DNA from: Paenibacillus woosongensis
GTDB lineage: Bacteria > Bacillota > Bacilli > Paenibacillales > Paenibacillaceae
DNA: 64,000 nt
Assembly: GCF_009725165.1 (NCBI RefSeq)
Contig: NZ_WNZW01000008.1
Coordinates: forward strand, 167,385 to 231,384
Reading direction: 5' to 3'
A model generated the notes under the pieces. The model saw only the letters and a list, made by a program, of their open reading frames with translations, did no database searches and was not told where the DNA came from. A program made the translations under genes and the position numbers. Positions 35,490 to 44,804 of this stretch are shown here, one piece after another. How positions within the stretch are numbered: position 1 is the stretch's first letter; every line of letters starts with the position of its first letter.

Positions 35490-35987
35490 CTATTCCTCTA
35501 AAACTGGGATCATAATCGTAAATTGGGGATTCGTGCTGTAAGGATCCTGTTCGCTAGGGTATATTTCGAAATGCGTCAGCTCCTTGCCTTCCTGCGGAAG
35601 CGTCTTGAATCCCTGCTGCTCGATCCAGGCATATATGCTGCTGTACGATTCCTCGATATTCTGGTCGGCCCGATGTTCGTACTTCGCATATTTCATCGCT
35701 GGAACTTGAAGCTTGATCATGCCTTCCGGCGCCTGCTCACCGGCATCAGCCACCTGAAATACCGCGCAATGCACAAATCCGGTTCCGCCCGGATAGGCAT
35801 GGTAAGACAAGCCGTAGAAGTTGTCCAGGTCTAGGATGCCACGGATTTCACCGCGCCGCCGCTGGAGTTCCTGATGAATCGCGCGTATACCGCCCTCTCC
35901 CGCCTCGGCAAAAGTTCCCTCCCAACGCAGCCCAATCGCGCTGAAAGCCTGCATTGTTATGATCGCTGTCTCATTTACCCGTTCCAT
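35490..35987 (-). CDS. GyrI-like small-molecule-binding domain protein
   Basis: A 165-residue stand-alone domain of the GyrI/AraC effector-binding (SOUL-like) superfamily. It is recognised by the two-fold pattern ETAIITMQAFSAIGLRWEG at the start, AVFQV in the middle and AKYEHRADQNIEESYSSIYAWIEQQGF near the end. Stand-alone members bind small hydrophobic or cationic compounds; the ligand is unknown. ATG 35987 follows AGAGG at 5 bases and a GTG two codons upstream is less likely. Confidence 0.78.
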   Translation of the reverse strand: MERVNETAIITMQAFSAIGLRWEGTFAEAGEGGIRAIHQELQRRRGEIRGILDLDNFYGLSYHAYPGGTGFVHCAVFQVADAGEQAPEGMIKLQVPAMKYAKYEHRADQNIEESYSSIYAWIEQQGFKTLPQEGKELTHFEIYPSEQDPYSTNPQFTIMIPVLEE

Positions 35988-36142
35988 TGCCACCTCTCCC
36001 CATCAATAAAATTATCGCTTGCTTGACGCATACCATTTTACTACATCGCTTTTGCAAAACATGTGGTTATTTGTCGAAGGAATGCAAGCAGCCGAAGACT
36101 ATCTTTGCGAAATTTGAGTTCCCATTATCAGAAAATAATCAG

Positions 36143-36175
36143 AATAAGCCGACTGCAGAACGCAGCCGGCTTATT
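36143..36175. terminator. Terminator-like hairpin between divergent/convergent units
   Basis: AATAAGCCG...CTGC (36143-36156) pairs with GCAG...CGGCTTATT (36162-36175). The plus side is followed by TTTTTT; the minus-strand tail is T-poorer, but the position just beyond the AAC(3) gene stop (36197) suits termination of that gene. Confidence 0.65.
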
Positions 36176-36196
36176 TTTTGGTAAATCTCCTTCTTC

Positions 36197-36958
36197 TTAC
36201 TTTGCCAAAGGCTCATTATCCGAGAACAAATCCGGGTTCTCCCGCAGCATATCCGAAAGGATATCCGTTGTTTTCACCGTATCGCACACTAGAACCTCGG
36301 CATCGCCTAGACGGGCCCGATAGAGCGCTCCCTGTTCCTCGAGCACGCCTTCGACCTTCCAGAAATGCTCCGACCAAGGCAGGCCGCAGTGGCGGCGGGA
36401 AGGCACCAGAATCTCTCTGCCGTCAGGGAGTACCGTGTAAAGCTGTTCATGGCCATCCGTCATTCTGCCCGGGATATCCACCCATTCCTCAATGCCGTGA
36501 ATGAACGTATTCCTGCGCAGGTCGACCCCGACGAGCAGAATTGTCGCTTTGCGATCCAGCAGGCGGCCCCAGGCGGACTCCCGGTGACATGGCGTATCCC
36601 AGCGTTCGTCGCCGGCGGTAAACTCAGCCGCGTCCTTGCCTAGCGCCGCCACGGAATGTGTCGGATGCCAGGAACGAACCACGCCTGGACGCTTGCGGAA
36701 CAGTTCAGGGAGTATGCCAACGCAGACCTCTGAGGTCTCGACATAAAATTTGGGATTATCCTTATTAATATAAGACCAGGTGTGGGTAGGCAAAACTAAC
36801 AGCCCGTCTTTCATATATTCCGAAAGAGCATCCAGCACCGTGTCCGCTCCTCCATCTACTTCGCCGATACTTTTCATGGATGAATGCATCAGCACGGTGC
36901 CATGCCGGTCAATGCCAGCGCTTTCAAGCTGATCGATCAAACTTTGCTTCGTGTGCAT
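36197..36958 (-). CDS. AAC(3)-family N-acetyltransferase (YokD-like), copy 1
   Basis: A 253-residue member of the aminoglycoside 3-N-acetyltransferase (Antibiotic_NAT) family, which uses acetyl-CoA. Typical blocks: GTVLMHSSMKSIGEVDGGADTVLDAL, GLLVLPTHTW, VGILPELFRKRPGVVRSWHPTHSVAALG, and SAWGRLL near ILLVGVDLRRNTFIHGIEEW. Chromosomal homologues such as YokD often act weakly or on unknown substrates, so resistance should not be assumed. It has a second, diverged relative at 38414-39229. Confidence 0.88.
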   Translation of the reverse strand: MHTKQSLIDQLESAGIDRHGTVLMHSSMKSIGEVDGGADTVLDALSEYMKDGLLVLPTHTWSYINKDNPKFYVETSEVCVGILPELFRKRPGVVRSWHPTHSVAALGKDAAEFTAGDERWDTPCHRESAWGRLLDRKATILLVGVDLRRNTFIHGIEEWVDIPGRMTDGHEQLYTVLPDGREILVPSRRHCGLPWSEHFWKVEGVLEEQGALYRARLGDAEVLVCDTVKTTDILSDMLRENPDLFSDNEPLAK

Positions 36959-37125
36959 GATAAACCTCCAACTGTTGGTAATGAATGATTCATCACCATT
37001 ATACCTGTCCCACTTGGAACAACAAGCCCGGAATGGGCAATCAAGTCAGGAAAAATCACACAATATGCAGAACTTACCCTAGATCAGCTGAACAGAAATG
37101 ACGCACCGGAATTATACATCTCCCG

Positions 37126-38157
37126 CTAAGATGCGTACCAATCCGAAGCTGCCCGAATGATGTCATCCATCCTGAAGCTGCAGCCATGCCGTTCATCCGG
37201 ATATTCAATCAGCAGCCTATCCGCGGTTATTGTCCGATAGAGCGAGCGGATCTCTTCATCCCTGACCCACTCATCCATCCTGCCATGAATGAGAAGCATT
37301 GGCCGGTCGCGCCTGATATTCTCCTTTAATGCGAGAGGTTCCTCCCCTTCCACAATCACATGGGATAACCGCTCCTTGAAATAGTCGGGCAGCGCTATCC
37401 CGCTCTCCAGTACAGGGCTGACTGCGGCAACCCTGCCAATCCTCGGATGGCTTCCGCCCTCAATCGCCCAAGAACCCCCGAAGCTTATACCAAATAAATG
37501 CAGCGGCAGCTCTGGAAATTGCTGTGCCGCAAACTCGATCACTTCTTCCACAAACAGCTCCCAGCCTCTCCGTGTGGCCAGGCAGCGGTTAAACACATAC
37601 GTTTCACCTTGTCCTGGACCATCAAAGCTGACTGTGACGAAGCCCTCTCTTGCAAAGCCGGTCTCAAATTTAATTGACTCCTCTTTCGCTGAATCGATCG
37701 GATTCAAAAGGATAACACAGCCACGCGGATGCTTTGGAATTCTTACCCGGCCCCGGCACTGATTTCCTTGGACTTGAATCTCCGCTTCGGAAATCATGTC
37801 TGCCGTCAAATTGTCCGCTTCCATGTTCAAGTCCCTGCAATACTCATACCACATTTGTTTGTCTGTTCCAGTATAGGGGAACATCCATTGGATCAGATAA
37901 TAGTTCATCGCTGCATGCCGATAAAAGTACTCCGCCTCACTGATCAAATGCTGTCTTTGCATTTTAAGCGCTAGCTGCTCAAACATATCAGCATAGCTGT
38001 GCAGCACTTCCATCCAATCCTCAATGCCGTTGACCCGTTGGCGCAGCTCATATACCGTCGGTTTCGGCAGACCGCTTCCCAACCAACGATCCCAGAATGA
38101 CTCGGACACGTAGCCCATCGATATTGTCTTCTCTATAGTTTGATTGGCATAATGCAT
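37126..38157 (-). CDS. Alpha/beta hydrolase, FrsA/DUF1100-like
   Basis: A 343-residue serine hydrolase. An N-terminal helical region (about 1-125) precedes the alpha/beta core. The nucleophile elbow is GISFGG; the acid is in IHGRMDEW and the base in YPDERHGC, giving a full Ser-Asp-His triad. FVTVSFDGPGQGET is the oxyanion-side motif of FrsA-like esterases. ATG 38157 is used because AAGGGGG lies 9 bases upstream; the longer frame would run past the divergent promoter of the next gene. Substrate unknown. Confidence 0.82.
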   Translation of the reverse strand: MHYANQTIEKTISMGYVSESFWDRWLGSGLPKPTVYELRQRVNGIEDWMEVLHSYADMFEQLALKMQRQHLISEAEYFYRHAAMNYYLIQWMFPYTGTDKQMWYEYCRDLNMEADNLTADMISEAEIQVQGNQCRGRVRIPKHPRGCVILLNPIDSAKEESIKFETGFAREGFVTVSFDGPGQGETYVFNRCLATRRGWELFVEEVIEFAAQQFPELPLHLFGISFGGSWAIEGGSHPRIGRVAAVSPVLESGIALPDYFKERLSHVIVEGEEPLALKENIRRDRPMLLIHGRMDEWVRDEEIRSLYRTITADRLLIEYPDERHGCSFRMDDIIRAASDWYAS

Positions 38158-38258
38158 GCGAGATCGCCCCCTTAATAATTTATACGTAACAGTCTTGAAT
38201 TTTCGGGGGCATGAAATAACAAAAATAACCTCAGTCATATTATTCTTCCATAAATCCA

Positions 38259-38287
38259 TTGAAGCTGCTTTCCTTTTCCAATATAAT
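38259..38287 (+). promoter_or_regulatory. Sigma-A promoter for the second AAC(3)-family gene
   Basis: TTGAAG (38259-38264), 17-base spacer, TATAAT (38282-38287). Start of transcription would be near 38294. The coding region begins 120 bases further on, beyond an intrinsic terminator, so this leader can attenuate. Confidence 0.7.
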
Positions 38288-38334
38288 GTAAAAGAAATGC
38301 AGGAATTTAAGGGCAATGCTTTTCTGGCATCACC

Positions 38335-38376
38335 AGAGACAACCCCTCGCTTAACGAGGGATTGTCTCTTTTTTTT
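38335..38376 (+). terminator. Leader terminator (attenuator candidate) before the AAC(3)-family gene
   Basis: AGAGACAA...CCCTCG (38335-38349) pairs with CGAGGG...TTGTCTCT (38355-38369), followed by a run of nine T residues. It lies between the promoter and the gene, with no plus-strand gene upstream that it could end. A 30-codon frame (38297-38389), beginning only about 3 bases after the predicted start point, runs through the hairpin. Confidence 0.75.
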
Positions 38377-38413
38377 GATCTCAGTATAGTCTGATAACAA
38401 TGAAGGAGTGAGC

Positions 38414-39229
38414 ATGGTGGAAAATTCCCGTTACACCGAAAGACCGATATTGACCAAAAGCGATCTTAAGGAGCAATTCCGACGCTGCGGCGTATCGAAT
38501 GGGCAAACGATTATTGTACATACCTCTTTAAGCAAAATCGGATTCGTGGTCGGCGGCGCCGAGACTTTAATCCGCGCTTTGCTTGAAATTGTCGGCGAAG
38601 AAGGGACGTTGGTGATGCCCTCCCAAACCTGGAAAAACCTTGACCCTGCCACGGGTGTTCATTGGGAGGTATGCCCCATACACTGGCCCATCATACGCGA
38701 GCATTGGCCAGCCTATGACAAAGAAATTACGCCAGCCATCGGTATGGGCGTGGTGGCAGAGGTATTCCGAAAATGGCCCGGAGCGGCTAGATCCGACCAT
38801 CCTGCCAGGTCATTTGCTGCGGTAGGCAAACATGCGGATTATCTTACGAAGGAGCATGATTTAAGCCAGATTTTTGGCAAAGGATCGCCGCTTGATAAGT
38901 TATATGAGCTTGATGGTCATATACTGCTCATTGGAGTCGGATACGACAAGAACACTTCGCTGCACTTAGCAGAGACTAGGGCGAGCTTTCCGACAAAGCG
39001 GTTCACGGAAGAAAGCAGTGCGATCATGATCGACGGGAAGAGAACATGGGTGACCTACCGCACTCAAGCTGTAGATGATGAGGATTTCAATGAATTGGGT
39101 CAGCAATATGATAGAGCTCACGATGTGACGATTTACAAGGTTGGGGAGGCAGAAGTACGTTTTCTAAGACAAAGACAGCTCGTAGACTGGGCCGTACAGT
39201 GGATGGAGACGAACCGGAAGGAAGAATGA
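38414..39229 (+). CDS. AAC(3)-family N-acetyltransferase (YokD-like), copy 2
   Basis: A 271-residue Antibiotic_NAT family acetyltransferase. Family blocks: IIVHTSLSKIGFVVGGAETLIRALLE, GTLVMPSQTW, VAEVFRKWPGAARSDHPARSFAAVGKHA, and GSPLDKLYELDGHILLIGVGYDKNTSLHLAE. It shares the fold with copy 1 but differs at many positions. AAGGAG lies before the ATG at 38414. The leader carries a promoter and a strong terminator, an arrangement seen in inducible antibiotic-resistance genes. Whether it protects against an antibiotic is unknown. Confidence 0.88.
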   Translation: MVENSRYTERPILTKSDLKEQFRRCGVSNGQTIIVHTSLSKIGFVVGGAETLIRALLEIVGEEGTLVMPSQTWKNLDPATGVHWEVCPIHWPIIREHWPAYDKEITPAIGMGVVAEVFRKWPGAARSDHPARSFAAVGKHADYLTKEHDLSQIFGKGSPLDKLYELDGHILLIGVGYDKNTSLHLAETRASFPTKRFTEESSAIMIDGKRTWVTYRTQAVDDEDFNELGQQYDRAHDVTIYKVGEAEVRFLRQRQLVDWAVQWMETNRKEE

Positions 39230-39330
39230 ATCTCAAAACCTTCCATATTTTGATTGCCAGATATAAATCGTTATTCTAAGATGGTTGAGAGAGACACAAA
39301 ATATACATAATTTCATAAGGAGGCTTGAAT

Positions 39331-41163
39331 TTGAACAAGAAGCTTTTTGCCAAAGTCATCACTGCGGCAGCATTGCTCGGCACATTAGCGTCACCAGCGT
39401 CTGCGACAACGTTCATTACGGATATCAACGGCTCTTATGCGAAGGATGCCATTCAAGAGCTGGTTGATAAAGGAATTATTAATGGCCGTGGTGACGGAAG
39501 ATTCGATCCAACTGGACATATCCAAAGGCAGGATTTCGCAATCATTCTCGCCAAGTCTCTAGGGCTGGATGTGAACAATGCGCCAGCAGCAGCGACATTT
39601 AGCGATGTCCCTCAAGGCCATTACTCTTTTGCAGCTGTCGAGGCAGCGGTACAAGCTGGACTTATTCACGGATACGGCAATCATCAATTCGGCAATGGCG
39701 ATAGTTTATCACGGCAGGATATGGCCGTCATCTTCACCCGGGCTCTCGGGGTAGATGTTAGCGGTAAGGGGAGCATACTTACCTTCACCGATAAGGACGA
39801 TATCTCCAGCTATGCCAAAGATGCGGTAGCCGCAGCTGTCGAATTGGGACTCATTCAAGGCAATACAGATGGCAGCTTTAGTCCGCTCCAGAGTGCTGAC
39901 CGCCAATCCGTGGCTCTCGTAGCCAGTAAGTTCATACGGAATATTGAAGAACAGCGCCATTCCCAGCAGCCTCCTACCACACCTCCAGATGGGAATACTC
40001 CTCCTTCACCAAACGAATCTTCAGCATCAATCACACCCGAGACCAAGACACCAACAACAGGAAGCAGCAATAACGGCAGCAGCGGCGGCTCAGGTTCTGG
40101 AAGCGGCGGCAGCGGAAGTGAAAGAGATACGACTGCGCCTATCGTGAACATCCTATCGGAAACTCCGGTGTTTATTGGCAGCAGTCTTATCGCAACCAGC
40201 AATGAAACCGGCTATTTATACCTTATTCCGAGAGGATATCCATCGTCAGGTCGAGCAGAACTGGAAGTACTCGTAGCTGAAGGCCTCGCGAAAAAGGTAC
40301 AAGTTACTACCGCCAACACCCCAACACCGATCGAAACGGATCAGTTAGAGGCTGGAATCTACAACGTATTTGCCGTGGATCGGGCTGGAAATCTATCCAG
40401 AGCTAGCTCGGACATAGAACTAAAGCGGCCTCTATCTTTAACCCTGGCACCGGGAGCCTCCTTTGTACTTAACCCTGCTTATGTTTACGATGAAAGCATC
40501 GTAACTATTGTGGATGATTCTATGATAGAGGATAATGATCCTTATACGGATCGCAATATCAACAGCTTCTTCCAAGTTCAACGAGAAGAAGAAGCGCTCT
40601 CGCTGCAATACAATCCTCAGGAGGGTAGATTCCATGTATTGGAGGAAGGGGCGAAGGTCGGCTATATTCTGATTTCCTCAGAGTCTGAGCTTATTGAAGC
40701 TCAAGAGACTGAGCGCGGAGTGCAGATTCTTCTTAAAGCAGGCGCAGATGAGGCCACTACAGCTTCCTTAAAGCTCACCCTCTTTGAAAATGAAGCCGAA
40801 GTCAGCAGCACAATCCTGCCTGTCATCCTGGATGCAGCACCGCCGACGGTCACGGACAGCGTCTACAGCGATGGAGTAATTACAATTACCGCGAGCGAGC
40901 CGCTGGTTTGGTATGACAGCTTCGAAATTAACATTTCACATGTGCCGGTTAACAGCAGCGGCAGCAGCTATGATCTTATGCCTTTTGAACACTTCACTCC
41001 AAGTATTCATAACGGGAATGTAGTTATTATTTTAAAGGACGAGGCTTTTAGATATTATCATCCGCTGCAGCCTGGCGATCAGTTCGAGATTACATTGTAC
41101 GGGATCGGGGATTACGCTAGAAATATGATCGGTGATGAAGTGTTAATCGTAGAAATTCCATAA
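39331..41163 (+). CDS. S-layer homology domain protein
   Basis: A 610-residue exported protein. Signal peptide (about 1-25, ending SPASA), three SLH modules (about 26-205; each with the GRGDGRFDP-like turn and a TRAE-type motif, here QRQD, SRQD and DRQS), a Gly/Ser/Pro/Thr linker (about 208-268), then beta-rich regions of Ig-like character (about 270-610; APIVNILSETPVF and APPTVTDSVYSDGVITITASEPL). SLH modules bind pyruvylated wall polymer, so it should be cell-surface attached. The TTG at 39331 follows AAGGAGG by 7 bases. No enzymatic motif is seen. Confidence 0.85.
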   Translation: MNKKLFAKVITAAALLGTLASPASATTFITDINGSYAKDAIQELVDKGIINGRGDGRFDPTGHIQRQDFAIILAKSLGLDVNNAPAAATFSDVPQGHYSFAAVEAAVQAGLIHGYGNHQFGNGDSLSRQDMAVIFTRALGVDVSGKGSILTFTDKDDISSYAKDAVAAAVELGLIQGNTDGSFSPLQSADRQSVALVASKFIRNIEEQRHSQQPPTTPPDGNTPPSPNESSASITPETKTPTTGSSNNGSSGGSGSGSGGSGSERDTTAPIVNILSETPVFIGSSLIATSNETGYLYLIPRGYPSSGRAELEVLVAEGLAKKVQVTTANTPTPIETDQLEAGIYNVFAVDRAGNLSRASSDIELKRPLSLTLAPGASFVLNPAYVYDESIVTIVDDSMIEDNDPYTDRNINSFFQVQREEEALSLQYNPQEGRFHVLEEGAKVGYILISSESELIEAQETERGVQILLKAGADEATTASLKLTLFENEAEVSSTILPVILDAAPPTVTDSVYSDGVITITASEPLVWYDSFEINISHVPVNSSGSSYDLMPFEHFTPSIHNGNVVIILKDEAFRYYHPLQPGDQFEITLYGIGDYARNMIGDEVLIVEIP

Positions 41164-41185
41164 GATGAATAACGGAAGCTTTTCA

Positions 41186-41221
41186 GGGCTGAATTCCCGG
41201 CTATAGCCGAGGAATCAGCCC
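41186..41221 (+). terminator. Intrinsic terminator after the SLH protein gene
   Basis: GGGCTGA...TTCC...CGGC pairs with GCCG...GGAA...TCAGCCC, 23 bases past the stop, followed by CTCTTCATTTTC. Confidence 0.7.
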
Positions 41222-41344
41222 CTCTTCATTTTCTGCTGCTATAACCCCTCTATGCGCCAAGAAAAAATCGCCCTTCATCTGCTTGTCACATCGATGTAGA
41301 GCGATTTCATTCTAGCGTACCGCATACAGCCTCTCTACATTCAC

Positions 41345-41695
41345 TTACTTCTGCACAGGGTTGAACTCGTGAACCCATACTCGCATCGCCGGTACCCAGC
41401 GCATGCCGGGATGAATGGACAAAATCGACTGCTTGTATTCCTCTAAATTGTTGTATCCTTCCTGCTGGGCTTGCTCTTCGGTCAGATCGCCAAGGGTCTG
41501 GGAATAGACCTGCTCTACTACAAAATCCCGCCCCTTCAGCGTCATCACTTCCCCCACATCGGCGTAGCGGCCGTTGCGGCGGGTTGCCGTCTTCCGGCCT
41601 GCCAGCACTTTCTCCACATCCTCCGGCAAAGTCACTAGCCGTTCAATCGAACAGGTTTTCGGCGGCAATGCCTCATGATCTGCATGATTTTGCAT
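41345..41695 (-). CDS. ASCH-domain protein
   Basis: A 116-residue protein consisting of one ASCH domain. Landmarks are EKVLAGRKTATRRNGRYADVGEVMTL and RDFVVEQVYSQTLGDLTEEQAQQEGY. ASCH domains are RNA-associated or nucleobase-binding folds related to PUA; some have nuclease or amidohydrolase activity. ATG 41695 follows AGGAGG by 8 bases. The precise role here is unknown. Confidence 0.82.
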   Translation of the reverse strand: MQNHADHEALPPKTCSIERLVTLPEDVEKVLAGRKTATRRNGRYADVGEVMTLKGRDFVVEQVYSQTLGDLTEEQAQQEGYNNLEEYKQSILSIHPGMRWVPAMRVWVHEFNPVQK

Positions 41696-41778
41696 GTAGT
41701 AGCCCTCCTCGTCAATTCTTCCTTTTAACTTTACCATAATATCAACGACACCGTTTCCCCGGATGCCCGGATCCCGTT

Positions 41779-43887
41779 CTAACGGCCTGCTTTGACTGGC
41801 TTCATGTACTCCTCCAGCGTAGAGCCTTTAACATAAATATCAGGCGAAATGTAGGAGTTCATGATATTATTCTGCCGGACATTCCAATAATGATTTACCG
41901 CGAGGATCATCAATTTGTTCTGCTTGTCCTCGAATACGCGCTGCCCAACTCCTTTACCATATGTATCTTGGCCTATAATCGTCACATTGGGCAAATAAGT
42001 GCCGAGCCCCATAGTTAACAGCTCCGAGGCGCTTGCCGTATAACCATCGACCAGGATATATATTTGCTTGAATGGGACATAATCGGCATCTGAATAGTAG
42101 CTGTCCGCATAGCCATCCCGCTCGATCAGCATGCTAGTCACGCATTCCGGCAGCAGCGCATCCAAAATATGATTCGCGCTATCCATGTTTCCCCCCGTAT
42201 TCCCGCGCAAATCAATAACCAGCTTCTTATTTTCGGGGTCAGCAATACGGTCGAGTTCTTCAATAAAACGATCGTCGGTATTATGATTAAATTCATGAAT
42301 ACGGAAATAGGCGATGGACCCTTGATCTTCATAGATCACGTCCTGGCCGGAAGGCGCTGTTAACAGATCGTATTCCTCCCCATAAATAACGGAGGTAAAT
42401 ACATCCCTCTTGTACTGAGCTTGGCCAATAATATCGGCGATTTCCGCCGGGGTCATATTTTCCTTATCCAGCTTAGACAAAATCTCATCCATATCCGGAA
42501 CGCTGCTTATGTATAGATAATTATCTCTAAAAAATTTCTTAACCCGCTCCCCAAGCGGCTTGCGGCTGTCTAGTATTGCATCCTGGATACGCAGGGCCGT
42601 CGAATTGCCGGAGTATATCTCCAGGGTTTTCTCGCAGAACTCTTCCGCAAGGTCATAATCCTCCATCATAAAGTAGGAGTAGGCGATCATGGCGTAAGCC
42701 TCGTCATCCTCAGAATCAAGCTCGATCACTCGCTCCATAGCCTGAATGGCTTCGTCGTACTGATCCAAATCAAAGTGGCATTCTCCCGTAAACCAGGGGA
42801 TCAGCGAAGAATTGACCTTGCGCTTCATAACCTCATCGCCAAAGGCGATACACTGGTAATTTCTGCGCCCGTTGTATAGCGCCCTCAATTTATTGATCAT
42901 GCTCTTTTCATCCTGAGGATTGAGCCGAACAGCATGATCATAATATTTGGCAGCCTGGACATACATGGACTGCTCCATATAAACATCCCCCATAGCTATA
43001 TGTATATCTGCAAAGTTCTTATCCTTCTGGATGGCCGCATCATAGCTGATCTTCGCCCGGTCCAAATCGCCCATCGTCGTATAGGACTTGATCATTTGTA
43101 CATAGACGTCCATATGATCAGGAAACTTGTCGATCATGCCGTTATAATGCTCAGCAAGAATGTCCAAATCATCCAAATCCTCGAGCACGGCCGCTTTGAT
43201 GCGATACGCATCATAATTATCTGGCTCCTCCCGGATCAAACCATCAACAAGCTTGCTCGCCTCCTCATACCGGTCTAGCCAGAGAAGGGCGTATGCCTTC
43301 ATTTCGTACCCATCCATATCCGCATCATCCAAGCCGATATAAATGTCGAACTGCTCCAACGCTTCTTCATACCGCTCCAGATCGAACAATACTCTGCCTT
43401 TGCCGTAATAAGCGTATTTCTCATCGCCCAGTTCAAGAGCATGATTGAAGCTCTCAAGCGCCTCTTCATACCGGTACAATCCGTACAGAGCATTGCCCTT
43501 ATTCACGTATTCCATGTCTCTGTTCGGTACAATAAGAAGCGACTTCCCGATATATTCAAGGCTCTTCTCGTAATCCTCCAGCTCATTGTAGGCCCAGCTC
43601 AAATTATTGAATGGAGCTCCCATGGGCTCATCCAGCTTTATTTCGCGATCCAAATCAACGAGAGCCGGCTCTATTTCATAAGCGTGCTCTACCGCCTCCT
43701 CCAAATACTCGATAGCCTCCTCGTACCTTCCCTTATCGACTAGAAGGTAGCCCTTGGTGTTGTTCGCTATCATTTCCTCCCAATGGATAGATTCTTTGTA
43801 AACGCCCGTCGAGCAAGCGCCCAGCATGCTTATTGCACAAATGATGACCACCAAGGCACTAACCCGAATCAAAATTCTCTTCTTCAA
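41779..43887 (-). CDS. TPR-repeat lipoprotein with C-terminal S41 peptidase
   Basis: A 702-residue lipoprotein. The signal peptide ends in a lipobox (LGAC). Residues about 45-460 form roughly twelve TPR helical pairs (YEEAIEYLEEAVEH, YEKSLEYIGKSL, YEEALESFNHALEL and so on). The C-terminal part (about 520-690) is an S41 tail-specific protease domain: TASASELL (Ser619/621) and DTYGKG (Lys645) are the Ser/Lys dyad, and LVIDLRGNTGGNMDSA is the conserved lead-in. No PDZ domain is apparent, so the TPR array may replace it for substrate recognition. Outer-membrane-face location is inferred from the lipobox. Confidence 0.82.
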   Translation of the reverse strand: MKKRILIRVSALVVIICAISMLGACSTGVYKESIHWEEMIANNTKGYLLVDKGRYEEAIEYLEEAVEHAYEIEPALVDLDREIKLDEPMGAPFNNLSWAYNELEDYEKSLEYIGKSLLIVPNRDMEYVNKGNALYGLYRYEEALESFNHALELGDEKYAYYGKGRVLFDLERYEEALEQFDIYIGLDDADMDGYEMKAYALLWLDRYEEASKLVDGLIREEPDNYDAYRIKAAVLEDLDDLDILAEHYNGMIDKFPDHMDVYVQMIKSYTTMGDLDRAKISYDAAIQKDKNFADIHIAMGDVYMEQSMYVQAAKYYDHAVRLNPQDEKSMINKLRALYNGRRNYQCIAFGDEVMKRKVNSSLIPWFTGECHFDLDQYDEAIQAMERVIELDSEDDEAYAMIAYSYFMMEDYDLAEEFCEKTLEIYSGNSTALRIQDAILDSRKPLGERVKKFFRDNYLYISSVPDMDEILSKLDKENMTPAEIADIIGQAQYKRDVFTSVIYGEEYDLLTAPSGQDVIYEDQGSIAYFRIHEFNHNTDDRFIEELDRIADPENKKLVIDLRGNTGGNMDSANHILDALLPECVTSMLIERDGYADSYYSDADYVPFKQIYILVDGYTASASELLTMGLGTYLPNVTIIGQDTYGKGVGQRVFEDKQNKLMILAVNHYWNVRQNNIMNSYISPDIYVKGSTLEEYMKPVKAGR

Positions 43888-44042
43888 ACTGTTCCCCCAC
43901 TCTTCCCAGCTATAAGCTCTTGTTAGAATATTTATATCTTATCACGGAGCGTTCAGGGGAGGAATGACTTTGGAGTAAAATACTGGGTGTTGCTATAATG
44001 GAAGAGTATGAGAATTGAAATGAACATAGGTGGGACAAGCAT

Positions 44043-44741
44043 ATGATAGAAATCTACGGTATCCGGCTGGAGACAAATACCGACTCGCTCCCTATTTGGA
44101 AGCTGGTTCAAGCGCTTCCGCCCGAGAGGCAGGAGCGGATTCATAGATTCAGGCGTAAGGAAGATGCGCTAAGAACCTTAGCAGCGGATCTCCTGTCAAG
44201 GCTCCTCATCTGCAGCTGGCTGAACATCCGGAACAAAGATATCCGGCTGACTCAAAATGCTTACGGCAAGCCGCTGCTCGAAGAGAATTCCGGGCTGTAT
44301 TTCAATAACTCCCACTCCGGGGAATGGGTAGTTTCTGCCATCGCCGGCTCCCCGGTCGGCATCGATGTAGAAAAGGTAGAGGAGATCGACTTCAGCATCG
44401 CCGGGCGTTTTTTCTCAGAGCAGGAATGTATTGACCTTGATTTGCGGCGGGGGGAAGCGAAATTAAACTATTTCTTTGACCTGTGGACGCTCAAAGAGAG
44501 CTACATAAAAGCCGCAGGCATGGGCCTCTCCATGCCGCTCGACTCCTTCACCGTTCGCGCCGGGGATGACGGCCAGATCGAGCTGATCACCCTCAATGAA
44601 TTCAGAGGCTGCTCCTTCAGGCAATACCCGATTGGCCCCGGTTACAAATTGTCCGTCTGTACGCAGGATAACCGTTTTCCGGATCATATTGGCTTGCTAA
44701 GCATGGATGAGCTGCACGAGCGGTTCATGGCATATGTATGA
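44043..44741 (+). CDS. sfp: Sfp-type 4'-phosphopantetheinyl transferase
   Basis: A 232-residue enzyme that moves phosphopantetheine from CoA to carrier domains of NRPS, PKS or fatty acid synthases. The two signature motifs are clear: GIDVEKVEEI and FFDLWTLKESYIKAAGMGL, with Mg-binding acids in them. The length and the Sfp order fit the W/KEA type. No NRPS or PKS gene lies in this window, so its target is elsewhere in the genome. Confidence 0.92.
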   Translation: MIEIYGIRLETNTDSLPIWKLVQALPPERQERIHRFRRKEDALRTLAADLLSRLLICSWLNIRNKDIRLTQNAYGKPLLEENSGLYFNNSHSGEWVVSAIAGSPVGIDVEKVEEIDFSIAGRFFSEQECIDLDLRRGEAKLNYFFDLWTLKESYIKAAGMGLSMPLDSFTVRAGDDGQIELITLNEFRGCSFRQYPIGPGYKLSVCTQDNRFPDHIGLLSMDELHERFMAYV

Positions 44742-44763
44742 GGGGGCGGACATGAAACACGAA

Positions 44764-44804
44764 GGGCCGTCCCCTGTCATCCGCGATGACATATGGGACA
44801 GCCC
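44764..44804 (+). terminator. Terminator hairpin after sfp
   Basis: GGGC.GTCCC...TGTCATC pairs with GATGACA...GGGAC.GCCC, an extended stem. The purine-permease gene ends 130 bases away on the other strand and may use it as well. Confidence 0.7.

Noticed and set aside
35987..36184. 65-codon plus-strand frame divergent from the GyrI-like gene
   Set aside because: It runs through a terminator-like hairpin and has an atypical composition; no ribosome binding site.
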